Source of the DNA: Eubacterium nodatum ATCC 33099
Lineage (GTDB): Bacteria; Bacillota; Clostridia; Peptostreptococcales; Anaerovoracaceae
Assembly (NCBI GenBank): GCA_000510425.1
Contig: AZKM01000006.1
Location: 124,001 to 188,000, forward strand
Reading direction: 5' to 3'
Length of the DNA stretch: 64,000 bases
Within the stretch, counting starts at the first letter, position 1; each line of letters starts with the position of its first letter. Below the pieces are notes generated by a model that saw nothing but the letters and a program-made list of their open reading frames with translations, was not told the origin of the DNA and made no database searches. Shown piece by piece: positions 11,528 through 20,749 of the stretch. The translations under genes and the position numbers were made by a program.

Positions 11528-14500
11528 TTATTTTATAATTTTTACAGAAACACTCTTGGAGTATGCTCCGTAAATGATTTCTCCGCTTACTTTCCTGTAT
11601 GCTCTGACTTTAAAATAGTATTTAGCTCCTTTGCTTAATTTCTTTGTCTTAAAAGTTAACTTTGAAGTCTTCGCTAAAGTTTTGTATTTTTTCCAGCCCT
11701 TTTTCTTATAAACTATCTGATAAGCCTTTCCCGCTTTAGCTTTTTTCCATGTAAGGACTACTTTTCTGCCCTTAACTGCTTTTGCCTTAAGTTTAGTAAC
11801 CTTAGCCGGTTTTGTTATCTTCTTGATAACAAAAGTTTTCCCAAGAGATTTCGAGAATATAAAGTTACTGATAAATGTGTATTCATCTCTCTGGTGTAAT
11901 TTATTGGTTAAAGTATTTGCAAATGCCGTAACATCAACCTTTGCTGCATTATTGCTCTTCCCCTTGTATGAGAAACCCTGAATACTTCCATTTAAGAATT
12001 TATCATATTCAACTTTATTGTCTTCGTAGGCAGTAGGGATAAATCCTTCCAAAGGTGTTTTCTTGCCGTCCATCTTTACCAGAATCTTACTTCCTTTAGG
12101 AACATTTTCAAAATATCCGCATCCATATCCGTAGAAAATATCATCCTTTTCCCTGATATATGTTGCATTCACCAGGGTCTCTGATGGATATTCAACATAA
12201 CCCAGGCAGTCCATTGCGTTACTTAAGGATTTTCTATCTGTTTTAATTCCTAAGCTGGACAAGTTAACACTTGAATTTCTGGAATATGTCATATACGGTG
12301 TTCCCTTTTTGACTTTTTCCATGGCTGCATTATCATCACCAAGTTTTGATGTGCCAACGATCACACCTGCATTTTCAGGTTTCTCTGTCAATTTAAAGTT
12401 CATATCCTTTAGGGCACTCACATCATAATTATACGGATATGAATTCCATGTTACACGGTTCGTTCCTATATATCCTTCACTTGCATCCGGCAATTTACCC
12501 GGAACATAAACCGCTGCCGGTTTAATAAGCTTTGCTTTAATTCCTTTACCTTTTGTACCCTTTGCTGTTATACGATATTTTGATGCAACTTTCTTATAGT
12601 TCAGGTAGCTTGTTATAAAGTTACCCTTTTCTTTACCTGCGGTAATCATACCAACCTTTGCACCTGATTTCAAAAGCTTATTCACAGCTGATGTGGAATC
12701 TTCAGATACATTGTTTATAACAGCATATGCAGCCTTTGTTCCCGTAAATGATGACTTAATATTTTTCTGATATGCCTTTGCCCCTTCAAAATCAACGGGT
12801 TTACCCATTACCAATTTTACTGTATTGTATTCTTTCGGTTTTGCAACAGTTACCATATCAAATCCACGGGTTTTATTAAATGCTGTAATTCCTTCTGAAT
12901 AAAGCTGCGACCATGTATGTATCAATGTACCATTATAGAGTGCACTGTTGGCAACAGAACGCTTTGCCTGATACATGGAAACCACCACAGTTCCCTCCGG
13001 ATAAGTCTTTCCGCCCAGTTTAAACGGTTTTGAGGTTATGTTAACCTTAACATCATTTCTTGTAAGCCACAGCATCATATCGCCGGCAGCCTGGAGATTT
13101 TTCTGATTCTTTCCGTCCAAAGGTATAATATAACATTCAGGATAGAAATTCTTATTTTCACCATCTTTCTTATACTCAGGGCGGAAAAGGTTAACTTCTG
13201 CACCTTCTATATCGTTTTGGTCTGCAAACCACTGCCCGACTTCTTTCATGCTGTCTGAATTATGATTCTTTACTCCTCTTTCAAAGATTTTTGCCTGTGC
13301 TTCCATATAGGATTTTTTAGCGTTTTTGATATACGCAGATTGTCCGATTATGCCATAGCACGCTGCAGTTACAGTATCATCGTTATATGCAGGCAGTTCA
13401 ACCGTATAAGACACAGTTCCCTGAAGCATTGCAAACTGCGGTGTATAGCTGGTGGACATGTCATCCCAAGGATCTTCCCACCTGGTAGCATTCTTTCCAT
13501 CCTTATCCTTTTTACCTGTATAACTTAAATAATCTCTCTGCGGAATAACATAACTGTTATAGTTATCATTGTTTGCAACCGCTGATTTACCTAATGCTTC
13601 ACCTCCTGTCATCAAATGTTCTGCCAACAGGTCATATTCAAAGTTCGGCTCATGTGGCGGATCGCAAGGCTCACATTGGAAATCCTTAATTCTCCCATGA
13701 AATTCTACAAATGATACAGGATTGAATTTGCCTATTAAGTTCTGCATTGCTGCAGTTTCATTTGTGGTCTGGAATGAGTTATCTCTGTTGAAGTCATATC
13801 CGTTTGCACCTTCACGAGTCAAGAATTCCCTTCCGTCAACATTTTCTTCCGGAACTAATATGAAGAAAACATCATCCAGCAAATCATCCGCACTTAAATT
13901 TTTATTTTTAACTTTATATAGCTTATTTAAATCCACCTTACCCGATACTTTATTTCCATCTTTAAGATATCCCAGATAGGTTGACTTATCCTTCACCAGG
14001 TCAGGGACAGCGGTGCTTCCGGCTTCACCTTCAGGACCCATTTGTGCCTTAAGTTTTTGCTTACCTTCATCGGTAAATCCTTCCAGATCTTTATACGACA
14101 GGTCTTTATTCTCTACGAGCTTCCAAGCGAACTCCATGATCCCATCAGTTGCCGCAATTTCGTTTGAATGGACATTTGAGTACATTACAGGAACCTTGAG
14201 ATTGTCGTATTTACCGCTTTCTATACCCTTAATTGCCGCTTTCGGATTTTTTTCTGCAAGTTCAGTGTATTCAAGCCAATCATTTACTGCCTTTTCATCC
14301 TTCGCAACAATTAAATAAGGAATATTTCTTCCACCTGTAGATTTTCCCATAGACTTTTGAGCGACAAAGTACTTACCTTTTATGTAAGTTAACTGATTAA
14401 GCTCGTCATAGATTTCGCTCATAGTTCTGAAATTATCATATGGAACTACCTTCGCATGGCTCTTGCCTATTTCTTTATCTCCAATTAAAGCTTTAAAATC

Positions 14501-15025
14501 AAAATAACCACAGATGTCAAGGTATGGTCCTCCACCTATATGAGGAGCACTGTAATCCGGCTTATTCTTTTTATCTGCAAAATAACAGTCTACATCCATA
14601 TCAGCTACGAGTTTTAACTTTCCGCCATCTTCCTTGACCGTCAGCTTAATATTTTTAAACATAGGTGTCTTTCTCATGGTCAGCCATGAGGAAAGCTTTC
14701 CACCTTTTTTTTGATTAGGAAAAAGCTTGGTATCAACATATTCTCGGTTTGTATCTCTCTCCAGTTTTAACTCAACTCTTTTACCATTGATTGCTTCTTC
14801 TAAGCCCTCCTTCGTAATTCCCGAAACATCCAGTGATATTTCCAGGTTTTTCGTATCTTCTGATAATGAAACATTAAAATCCACATCGTACTTAACTTTT
14901 CTCTTTGATTTTTCAGCAGTTCCATAAACATTCCCATTCATATGCTGAAGAGGCATGAATGTGATAATCATAGAAACTGCCAACAGAAGTACAAGGATCT
15001 TTCCGTTGAAAGTACTTTTTTTCAT
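11528..15025 (-). CDS. Large secreted M14-family zinc carboxypeptidase with a C-terminal fibronectin type III domain
   Basis: This protein of 1165 residues has a signal peptide (basic start, then LVLLLAVSMIITF). The M14 zinc site is visible: H286 and E289 in NVHSNEIA, and the third ligand H443 in VEFHG. DFNRDN supplies the substrate-binding arginine and E543 in YTVELP fits the catalytic glutamate. About 500 residues without a recognised family follow, and residues from about 1075 on form a lysine-rich fibronectin type III-like domain. No LPxTG anchor is seen, so it is probably released or held by the cationic repeat-like end. It presumably digests extracellular peptides for an amino-acid fermenter. 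GGAGG precedes the ATG, and its own promoter is visible at 15113-15141. Confidence 0.85.
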   Translation of the reverse strand: MKKSTFNGKILVLLLAVSMIITFMPLQHMNGNVYGTAEKSKRKVKYDVDFNVSLSEDTKNLEISLDVSGITKEGLEEAINGKRVELKLERDTNREYVDTKLFPNQKKGGKLSSWLTMRKTPMFKNIKLTVKEDGGKLKLVADMDVDCYFADKKNKPDYSAPHIGGGPYLDICGYFDFKALIGDKEIGKSHAKVVPYDNFRTMSEIYDELNQLTYIKGKYFVAQKSMGKSTGGRNIPYLIVAKDEKAVNDWLEYTELAEKNPKAAIKGIESGKYDNLKVPVMYSNVHSNEIAATDGIMEFAWKLVENKDLSYKDLEGFTDEGKQKLKAQMGPEGEAGSTAVPDLVKDKSTYLGYLKDGNKVSGKVDLNKLYKVKNKNLSADDLLDDVFFILVPEENVDGREFLTREGANGYDFNRDNSFQTTNETAAMQNLIGKFNPVSFVEFHGRIKDFQCEPCDPPHEPNFEYDLLAEHLMTGGEALGKSAVANNDNYNSYVIPQRDYLSYTGKKDKDGKNATRWEDPWDDMSTSYTPQFAMLQGTVSYTVELPAYNDDTVTAACYGIIGQSAYIKNAKKSYMEAQAKIFERGVKNHNSDSMKEVGQWFADQNDIEGAEVNLFRPEYKKDGENKNFYPECYIIPLDGKNQKNLQAAGDMMLWLTRNDVKVNITSKPFKLGGKTYPEGTVVVSMYQAKRSVANSALYNGTLIHTWSQLYSEGITAFNKTRGFDMVTVAKPKEYNTVKLVMGKPVDFEGAKAYQKNIKSSFTGTKAAYAVINNVSEDSTSAVNKLLKSGAKVGMITAGKEKGNFITSYLNYKKVASKYRITAKGTKGKGIKAKLIKPAAVYVPGKLPDASEGYIGTNRVTWNSYPYNYDVSALKDMNFKLTEKPENAGVIVGTSKLGDDNAAMEKVKKGTPYMTYSRNSSVNLSSLGIKTDRKSLSNAMDCLGYVEYPSETLVNATYIREKDDIFYGYGCGYFENVPKGSKILVKMDGKKTPLEGFIPTAYEDNKVEYDKFLNGSIQGFSYKGKSNNAAKVDVTAFANTLTNKLHQRDEYTFISNFIFSKSLGKTFVIKKITKPAKVTKLKAKAVKGRKVVLTWKKAKAGKAYQIVYKKKGWKKYKTLAKTSKLTFKTKKLSKGAKYYFKVRAYRKVSGEIIYGAYSKSVSVKIIK

Positions 15026-15112
15026 TTTCTTCCTCCTAACTCAATATTTTCAGTAAACAATTCTTAAATTCAATCAATTCACTTAAATTATTTACTTAAA
15101 CCAATTATGATA

Positions 15113-15141
15113 ATTCTAACATGGAGTCATAGCAAAATCAA
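15113..15141 (-). promoter_or_regulatory. Sigma-70-type promoter of the M14 peptidase gene
   Basis: On the minus strand TTGATT (15136-15141) and TAGAAT (15113-15118) are separated by 17 bp, and the -10 is preceded by TGT, making it an extended -10. The 5' untranslated region would be about 80 bases. Confidence 0.65.
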
Positions 15142-15282
15142 TAAATAATAATACATTTCAATGAAATTTATATAGGGTTATATTCATCATTTTTAATTTT
15201 TATGATATAACATTTAATATTAAGCCGGATCTGTTCTTATACATAGTATTCAATTATACAATGGTCCACATTTATCACAAGA

Positions 15283-15333
15283 TAAAAAAATCCTTCTTCC
15301 GGAATACGTAAAACTGTGTATTCCGAAAGAAGG
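15283..15333 (-). terminator. Rho-independent terminator after gdhA (end of the GABA operon)
   Basis: Plus-strand arms 15292-15307 (CCTTCTTCCGGAATAC) and 15318-15333 pair over 15 of 16 positions with a 10-base loop. On the minus strand the stem is followed by ATTTTTTATC. It lies about 65 bp beyond the gdhA stop. Confidence 0.9.
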
Positions 15334-15397
15334 GAATAAAGTGATGAGTAGACTAAAAATTAATTCCTTTAGGAAATAATTTTAACTGCAATTTTAT

Positions 15398-16741
15398 TTA
15401 TACAACTCCCTGAGCCATCATTGCTTCTGCAACTTTTTCAAATCCGGCAATATTTGCTCCCTTAACGAGGTCATATCCAAGTCCGTATCTTTCAGCGGCA
15501 TCAGCAGCACTCTTATGAATATTTACCATGATAGCTTCAAGCTGTTCATACACCTGAGCAGGTGAGAATACAGTTTTTCCTGCATTCTGTCCCATTTCGA
15601 TGCAGGAGCAAGCAACACCGCCGGCATTGGCAGCCTTCGATGGACCTACAACAATTCCCTTTTCAATTAAGAATTCAAGAGCTTCATTTGTCGTAGGCAT
15701 GTTCGCACCTTCACAAAGATATTTGCAGCCATTTGCAACCATCATCTCAGCATCCTTAAGGTGAATTTCATTCTGAGTGGCACAAGGAATATATAGGTCA
15801 GCTTTCACCTCCCAAGGTTTTCTGCCGGCAAAGAATTTTGCACCCGGGAACTTATCTGCATAAGGAGCACAGATATTCTTTCCTGATGCTCTGAGTTCCA
15901 GCATATATGCTTCTTTTTCTCCTGAAACACCATCTTCGTCATATATGTATCCATCCGGTCCTGAAATTGTAATAACCTTAGCTCCCAGCTCATTTAATTT
16001 CTGAACTGTACCCCAGGATACATTACCAAAACCTGAAACTGCCACGGTCTTTCCTTTCAAAGATTCTCCGAAATGTTTCAGCATCTCGCGAGCAAAGAAT
16101 ACTATTCCATATCCGGTAGCTTCAGTCCTTCCTGCAAGACCACCGTAAGAAAGTCCTTTTCCTGTCAGGACACCGGTGTATTTGTTGGTCAGACGCTTAT
16201 ACTGTCCGAACATGTATCCGATTTCTCTTGCTCCTACACCAAGGTCCCCTGCAGGAACATCAGTATCCGGTCCTATATGTCTATAAAGCTCTGTCATAAA
16301 GGACTGGCAGAATCTCATAATTTCGCCATCTGATTTGCCGTTAGGATCAAAATCAGATCCGCCTTTACCCCCTCCGATAGGAAGTCCTGTCAAGCTATTC
16401 TTGAAAATCTGCTCAAAACCTAAGAACTTAATAATTCCGGGGTAAACCGACGGTGCAAAACGAATTCCCCCTTTATAAGGTCCGATTGCACTGTTGAATT
16501 CATATCTGTAACCTCTGTTCACCTGTACCTTACCGCTATCATCGACCCAAGGAATTCTGAAAGAAATTCCTCTTTCCGGTTCAATAATCCTTTCAATGAT
16601 TCCTGCTTCAACATACTCAGGATGAGCTTCGATAACAGGTTCAAGGGATGTCAGTACTTCCTCGACTGTCTGCAAGAATTCCGGTTCGCCGGGATTTCTC
16701 TTTTCTGCGATTTCAATATATTTTTTCACTAAATCCTTCAT
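15398..16741 (-). CDS. gdhA: Hexameric glutamate dehydrogenase
   Basis: It interconverts glutamate and 2-oxoglutarate plus ammonia. The 447-residue protein has the family's NRGYRYEFNSAIGPYKGGIRF segment in outline, PIGGGKGGSDFDP with the catalytic lysine, and a Rossmann GFGNVSWG. ACAAGGAGG precedes the ATG. It lies 17 bp after the 4-hydroxybutyrate dehydrogenase gene and before a strong terminator, so it is the last gene of the GABA operon. That position fits a catabolic job: regenerating the 2-oxoglutarate used by GabT and releasing ammonia. NADP preference is usual for this subfamily, but I cannot decide the cofactor from sequence. Confidence 0.95.
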   Translation of the reverse strand: MKDLVKKYIEIAEKRNPGEPEFLQTVEEVLTSLEPVIEAHPEYVEAGIIERIIEPERGISFRIPWVDDSGKVQVNRGYRYEFNSAIGPYKGGIRFAPSVYPGIIKFLGFEQIFKNSLTGLPIGGGKGGSDFDPNGKSDGEIMRFCQSFMTELYRHIGPDTDVPAGDLGVGAREIGYMFGQYKRLTNKYTGVLTGKGLSYGGLAGRTEATGYGIVFFAREMLKHFGESLKGKTVAVSGFGNVSWGTVQKLNELGAKVITISGPDGYIYDEDGVSGEKEAYMLELRASGKNICAPYADKFPGAKFFAGRKPWEVKADLYIPCATQNEIHLKDAEMMVANGCKYLCEGANMPTTNEALEFLIEKGIVVGPSKAANAGGVACSCIEMGQNAGKTVFSPAQVYEQLEAIMVNIHKSAADAAERYGLGYDLVKGANIAGFEKVAEAMMAQGVV

Positions 16742-16758
16742 TATTGCCTCCTTGTATT

Positions 16759-17880
16759 TTAATAAAGATTTGCAAAAATTTCTCTGATTTCTTCATCAGA
16801 AAGATATACATAGTTATTAGCCAGCAGTCTCTGCTGATTTTCCACAGTCATATCTGTAAACTGCTGAATCTGAGCTTCGTTCATGCCATATTCTCTAAGG
16901 GCTTTCTTAGGAATAAACTGATTTAACATCTTTTCAAGTTCATCATATACTACGTCAACTTTGCAACCTAAAATATTTGCGAAAACTTCATTTGCTTTCT
17001 TGATTTTGCCATTAGGATTCTTGCGCATATACATCTTAAACACTTCAGTAAAGAATTGATAATTAGCCTCGCCATGAGGTACATGAAAAGCTCCGCCGAT
17101 AGCGTAAGAAAGTGCGTGTACAGCTGCACAACCTGCATTACCGAATGCTATGCCGGCATAATTTGCAGCAAGTATGAAATCTTTTAACAAAGGCTTTCTG
17201 CTTTCGCTGTTATTTCCTTTTCTTAAAATTGCCTTGTAACCCTCCATAATCATCTCTATAGCCTTTAAAGAATACATTTCTGTAAAAGGTGAAGCCTTTG
17301 GAGACAGGTAGGATTCAACGGCGTGAATAAGTGCATCAATTGAGCTTGTGGCAAAGACATAGTCAGGTAATCCTTGCAATGATTCAGGAATTAGAATCGC
17401 CATATCTGCATAGGTTTCCTCTACTGCAAGACCTTTTTTAGTATTTAAACTTTTTAATTCTGCTATCGCAACGTTGGTCACTTCAGAGCCTGTGCCACAT
17501 GTAGAAGGTACTACAATAAGTTCCTTAACCTTCTTAGGTTCTTTTTTACCGGTAAACAGGTCTTCTGACCTTTCTGCCGGTTCTAAAGCAAGTATTTTGC
17601 ATATATCAACGATAGTACCACCACCGAAGGCAATGATTCTATTGTAGTCGTATTGACCCATGTCTTTCACCATGGCATCTATCATCTCATCTGAAGGTTC
17701 TCCCTTACCGTATTTTTCCTGATAGATTACGGGAATATCAATTCCCAAGGGCTTAACATAAGGCGTGTACATCCACTCGTTAGTTACCAGAATGTCACCT
17801 TTGCCCAAATTAAATTCTTCATTAAATTCTTTAAATGTGTCAAAATAAAAGATTTTGGGCACAACTCTTAAAGCTTGCAT
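16759..17880 (-). CDS. 4hbD: 4-hydroxybutyrate dehydrogenase (iron-type alcohol dehydrogenase)
   Basis: It reduces succinic semialdehyde to 4-hydroxybutyrate. The protein is a group III iron-dependent alcohol dehydrogenase: FGGGTIVDICK binds the cofactor, PSTCGTGSE follows, and metal ligands are D and H in SSIDALIHAVE plus the histidines of AAVHALSY and FHVPHGEAN. The length of 373 residues matches 4HbD of clostridia. TAGGAGGAAAAA precedes the ATG. The substrate assignment rests mainly on its position between abfT (40 bp upstream) and gdhA (17 bp downstream). Confidence 0.9.
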   Translation of the reverse strand: MQALRVVPKIFYFDTFKEFNEEFNLGKGDILVTNEWMYTPYVKPLGIDIPVIYQEKYGKGEPSDEMIDAMVKDMGQYDYNRIIAFGGGTIVDICKILALEPAERSEDLFTGKKEPKKVKELIVVPSTCGTGSEVTNVAIAELKSLNTKKGLAVEETYADMAILIPESLQGLPDYVFATSSIDALIHAVESYLSPKASPFTEMYSLKAIEMIMEGYKAILRKGNNSESRKPLLKDFILAANYAGIAFGNAGCAAVHALSYAIGGAFHVPHGEANYQFFTEVFKMYMRKNPNGKIKKANEVFANILGCKVDVVYDELEKMLNQFIPKKALREYGMNEAQIQQFTDMTVENQQRLLANNYVYLSDEEIREIFANLY

Positions 17881-17920
17881 TTTTTCCTCCTAAATAAAGT
17901 CAAACTGTTGAAATAACTTA

Positions 17921-19237
17921 TTAAAATCTCGCTTTAAACATTTTCTCAAATGTTTCTTTATACTCATCCCTAAAATCAGGATGAGCGATATTTATAAGAG
18001 CCCTGGCTCTGTCACGAACTGTTTTTCCTTTCAGCTTCGCAATACCATATTCGGTAACAACATAATCCACATCGTGTCTTGAAGTCGTTACAACCTGACC
18101 CTCTGAAAGAATAGGTGTAATTTTTGAGATTAACGAACCGTCTTTTTTCTTTGCAGCTGCCGGCATTGCGATTATTGCTCTGCCATTTCCACCTGCACAT
18201 GCGGCTGCGCCTCTGATAAAATCCACCTGGCCACCTACTGCCGAGAATTGCTTGTAACCTATAGTATCTGCGGCAACCTGACCGTAGAAATCTACCGCAA
18301 GTGCTGCATTTATACTTACAACATTCGGATTCTTGGCTATAACAGAAGGATCATTTACATAATCTACCGCCTTGAGTAAACAAGTCTCATTTTTATCGCA
18401 GAAGTCATATAATCTCTTACTTCCCATTACAAAGTTGAATACAAATTTCCCTTTATCTATTCCTTTGAGGGAATTGTCTATTGCCCCTGCTTCATATAAC
18501 TCAACAACACCGTCTCCCAGCATTTCTGAGTGAATACCCAGATTTTTTTTGTGCTTAAGCTGATGACAAACTGCATCAGGGATAGCCCCTATGCCAAGCT
18601 GAAGAGTATCGCCGTCCTCAATAAGCTCGGCACAATTCTTGCCTATCTTCTCTTCAATTTCACCGATTCTGGCTTCCGGTAAAGTTGGAAGCGGCTGATT
18701 CTTCTCAACAAAGTAGTCGATCTCATCAACAGAAAATTCAGCGTCACCGAATGTATATGGAACTTCACTATTAACCTGGGCAATTACTGTCTTTGCAGAC
18801 TTTACCGCCTGAACGGTATAATCACCTGCAACTCCTGTTGATACTTTACCGTATTCATTTGGCGGAGTTACCATTATAAGTGCAACATCAACAGAAATGG
18901 TGCCGTTTCTCATCAGCTTCGGAACCTCATGGAAGAAGAGAGGGGTAAATTCACCCCTTCCTTCCTCTACACATTTTCTGGTTTGCCCACTTAGAAACCA
19001 GAGATTTGGATGAAAGTTGTCTTTATACTCTTCATTACAGTATCTACCCTCACCTAATGAGAACATATGGGAAATCTCTACATTTTTATAACACGATGCA
19101 TTGTCCACCATTGCATCTACCAGAGCAGTAGGTTCTGAAACGCAATGAGAAAAAACAACTTTATCCTCTGATTTAATTCGTTTCACAGCCTCATCGGCTG
19201 TTACTAACTTATTTTTATAAATTTCCTGCCAATTCAT
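17921..19237 (-). CDS. abfT: 4-hydroxybutyrate CoA-transferase
   Basis: It activates 4-hydroxybutyrate with CoA from acetyl-CoA or butyryl-CoA. The 438-residue protein agrees closely, from memory, with AbfT of Clostridium aminobutyricum, including length, LQLGIGAIPDAV, the catalytic glutamate in GIHSEMLGDGV and the C-terminal YVVTEYGIA and RALINIAHPDFRDE. A frame four codons longer begins with GTG; I chose the ATG at 19237 because GGAGG stands five bases before it. Spacing to abfD is 15 bp. Confidence 0.95.
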   Translation of the reverse strand: MNWQEIYKNKLVTADEAVKRIKSEDKVVFSHCVSEPTALVDAMVDNASCYKNVEISHMFSLGEGRYCNEEYKDNFHPNLWFLSGQTRKCVEEGRGEFTPLFFHEVPKLMRNGTISVDVALIMVTPPNEYGKVSTGVAGDYTVQAVKSAKTVIAQVNSEVPYTFGDAEFSVDEIDYFVEKNQPLPTLPEARIGEIEEKIGKNCAELIEDGDTLQLGIGAIPDAVCHQLKHKKNLGIHSEMLGDGVVELYEAGAIDNSLKGIDKGKFVFNFVMGSKRLYDFCDKNETCLLKAVDYVNDPSVIAKNPNVVSINAALAVDFYGQVAADTIGYKQFSAVGGQVDFIRGAAACAGGNGRAIIAMPAAAKKKDGSLISKITPILSEGQVVTTSRHDVDYVVTEYGIAKLKGKTVRDRARALINIAHPDFRDEYKETFEKMFKARF

Positions 19238-19252
19238 CTGAGCCTCCACTTT

Positions 19253-20731
19253 TTATTTTTTATTTATGCCTGCAATTTCCTTTGCCATATCTTTCTTCCC
19301 GGCCAAATCACTCTGTCTGGAGATCATAATTCTCTGAGCCTGTGGAGAACCTGCACCATGCATAGACTCTGTTCTATACCCAACAGCTGCTGTTCCCAGG
19401 CAAACATTCTCTAGAAGACGCAGAATACGCTGTCTTTCTTCTGTTGTAGCACAGTCATTACCCGCAAAATACTTGTTGCAAATGTCACCAATGGTTTCAC
19501 CATTATTGCCAACAACTGTATCTGATTTAAAGTCTGCATCTGAAGGCATCGTTACCATCAGACCGCCGGCAATATCCTCTGCAAGTCTGCCGATTTCATA
19601 AGGAAATCTTGTAACATTCTGCTTACAAACATTGGCAAGTAGAAGGTCGATCTGATAATTTCCCGCTTTAGTTCTGCAGCCTTCTGTTGAGCAAGCCAAA
19701 CCGCAGCTGTAAAGGGTTTCATTCAAGTGAGTCATCTCAATGAGTTTATCTTTTATATGTGAAGCCTTTGCAGCACCGTTATATTCAGCAGCAACTGCAG
19801 CAGCTCCGATAATAACATCACCTACACCTACCTTGCAGCCACCGTATGACTGTCTGTGGTACCCGGCAAAGCGTTCAACCATCATGCCGGCAAAATCATA
19901 TTCTCCACAAAGGAAGATTCTGTTATTTGGAATAAATACATCATCGAAAACTACAAGTGCTTCCTGTCCGCCGAATTTAGCATTTCCCAAATCTACATCA
20001 GCACCTTCTTCCAGTTTTCTTGTATCGCAGGACTGTCTTCCGTAAATCATATACAGACCTTCAGCATCTGACGGACATGCAAAGGAAACTGCGTAATCCT
20101 TATCGTCTTCCTTCATCGCTACTGTAGGCATAATGATATGTTCATGGGAGTTAATTGAACCTGTCTGGTGTGCTTTTGCTCCTCTAACTACGATACCGTC
20201 AGATTTTCTTTCAACGATACGAAGATACATATCCTTGTCCTTTTGTGCATGCGGAGCAAGCCCTCTATCTCCCTTAGGGTCAGTCATTGCACCATCTACA
20301 ATGAGATCATTTTCCTGAACGAATTTCAGATACTCTACAAAATTCTTATGATAATCTGTTCCGTATTTTTCATCAGTTTCAAAGGTTGTGGAATAAACTG
20401 CATTAAACGCATCCATACCCACGCATCTCTGAAAGCATGATCCTGTCTTCTGACCTAAAAGTCTTTGCATTTTAACCTTATTCTTAAGATCTTCTGTGCT
20501 CTGATGTAAATGAGAAAATCTGTTTACAATCTTTCCGGTCAGGTTTGACTTTGCAGTCATAACATCCTTATATTCAGGATCATGTGCCAAATCATATGTC
20601 ATTGCAACGGAGTTGATTGACGGTCTGATAATTGGGTGATCCACCCAATTATCAATTTTTTCGCCAAACATATAAACTCTTGTATTAAGTTTTCTTAAAC
20701 TTTCAATATATTCTTTACCTGTCATTAACAT
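19253..20731 (-). CDS. abfD: 4-hydroxybutyryl-CoA dehydratase / vinylacetyl-CoA delta-isomerase
   Basis: AbfD uses FAD and a [4Fe-4S] cluster to dehydrate 4-hydroxybutyryl-CoA to crotonyl-CoA by a ketyl-radical mechanism, and is oxygen-sensitive. With the ATG at 20731 the protein has 492 residues and the cluster cysteines fall at C99 and C103 (CFQRC), exactly the numbering of the characterised C. aminobutyricum enzyme. The other ligands are the H and C of GYHRQSYGGC. A longer frame to 20746 would use TTG; GGAGG eight bases before the ATG decides against it. This is the most diagnostic gene of the operon. Confidence 0.97.
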   Translation of the reverse strand: MLMTGKEYIESLRKLNTRVYMFGEKIDNWVDHPIIRPSINSVAMTYDLAHDPEYKDVMTAKSNLTGKIVNRFSHLHQSTEDLKNKVKMQRLLGQKTGSCFQRCVGMDAFNAVYSTTFETDEKYGTDYHKNFVEYLKFVQENDLIVDGAMTDPKGDRGLAPHAQKDKDMYLRIVERKSDGIVVRGAKAHQTGSINSHEHIIMPTVAMKEDDKDYAVSFACPSDAEGLYMIYGRQSCDTRKLEEGADVDLGNAKFGGQEALVVFDDVFIPNNRIFLCGEYDFAGMMVERFAGYHRQSYGGCKVGVGDVIIGAAAVAAEYNGAAKASHIKDKLIEMTHLNETLYSCGLACSTEGCRTKAGNYQIDLLLANVCKQNVTRFPYEIGRLAEDIAGGLMVTMPSDADFKSDTVVGNNGETIGDICNKYFAGNDCATTEERQRILRLLENVCLGTAAVGYRTESMHGAGSPQAQRIMISRQSDLAGKKDMAKEIAGINKK

Positions 20732-20749
20732 TGTAATTACCTCCAAAAG

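Larger units (their letters stand above)
15026..15397. other. Intergenic region between the M14 peptidase gene and gdhA
   Basis: These 372 bp hold the M14 peptidase promoter (15113-15141) and the gdhA operon terminator (15283-15333). The remainder is A/T-rich, with no open frame or RNA gene that I recognise. Confidence 0.7.
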
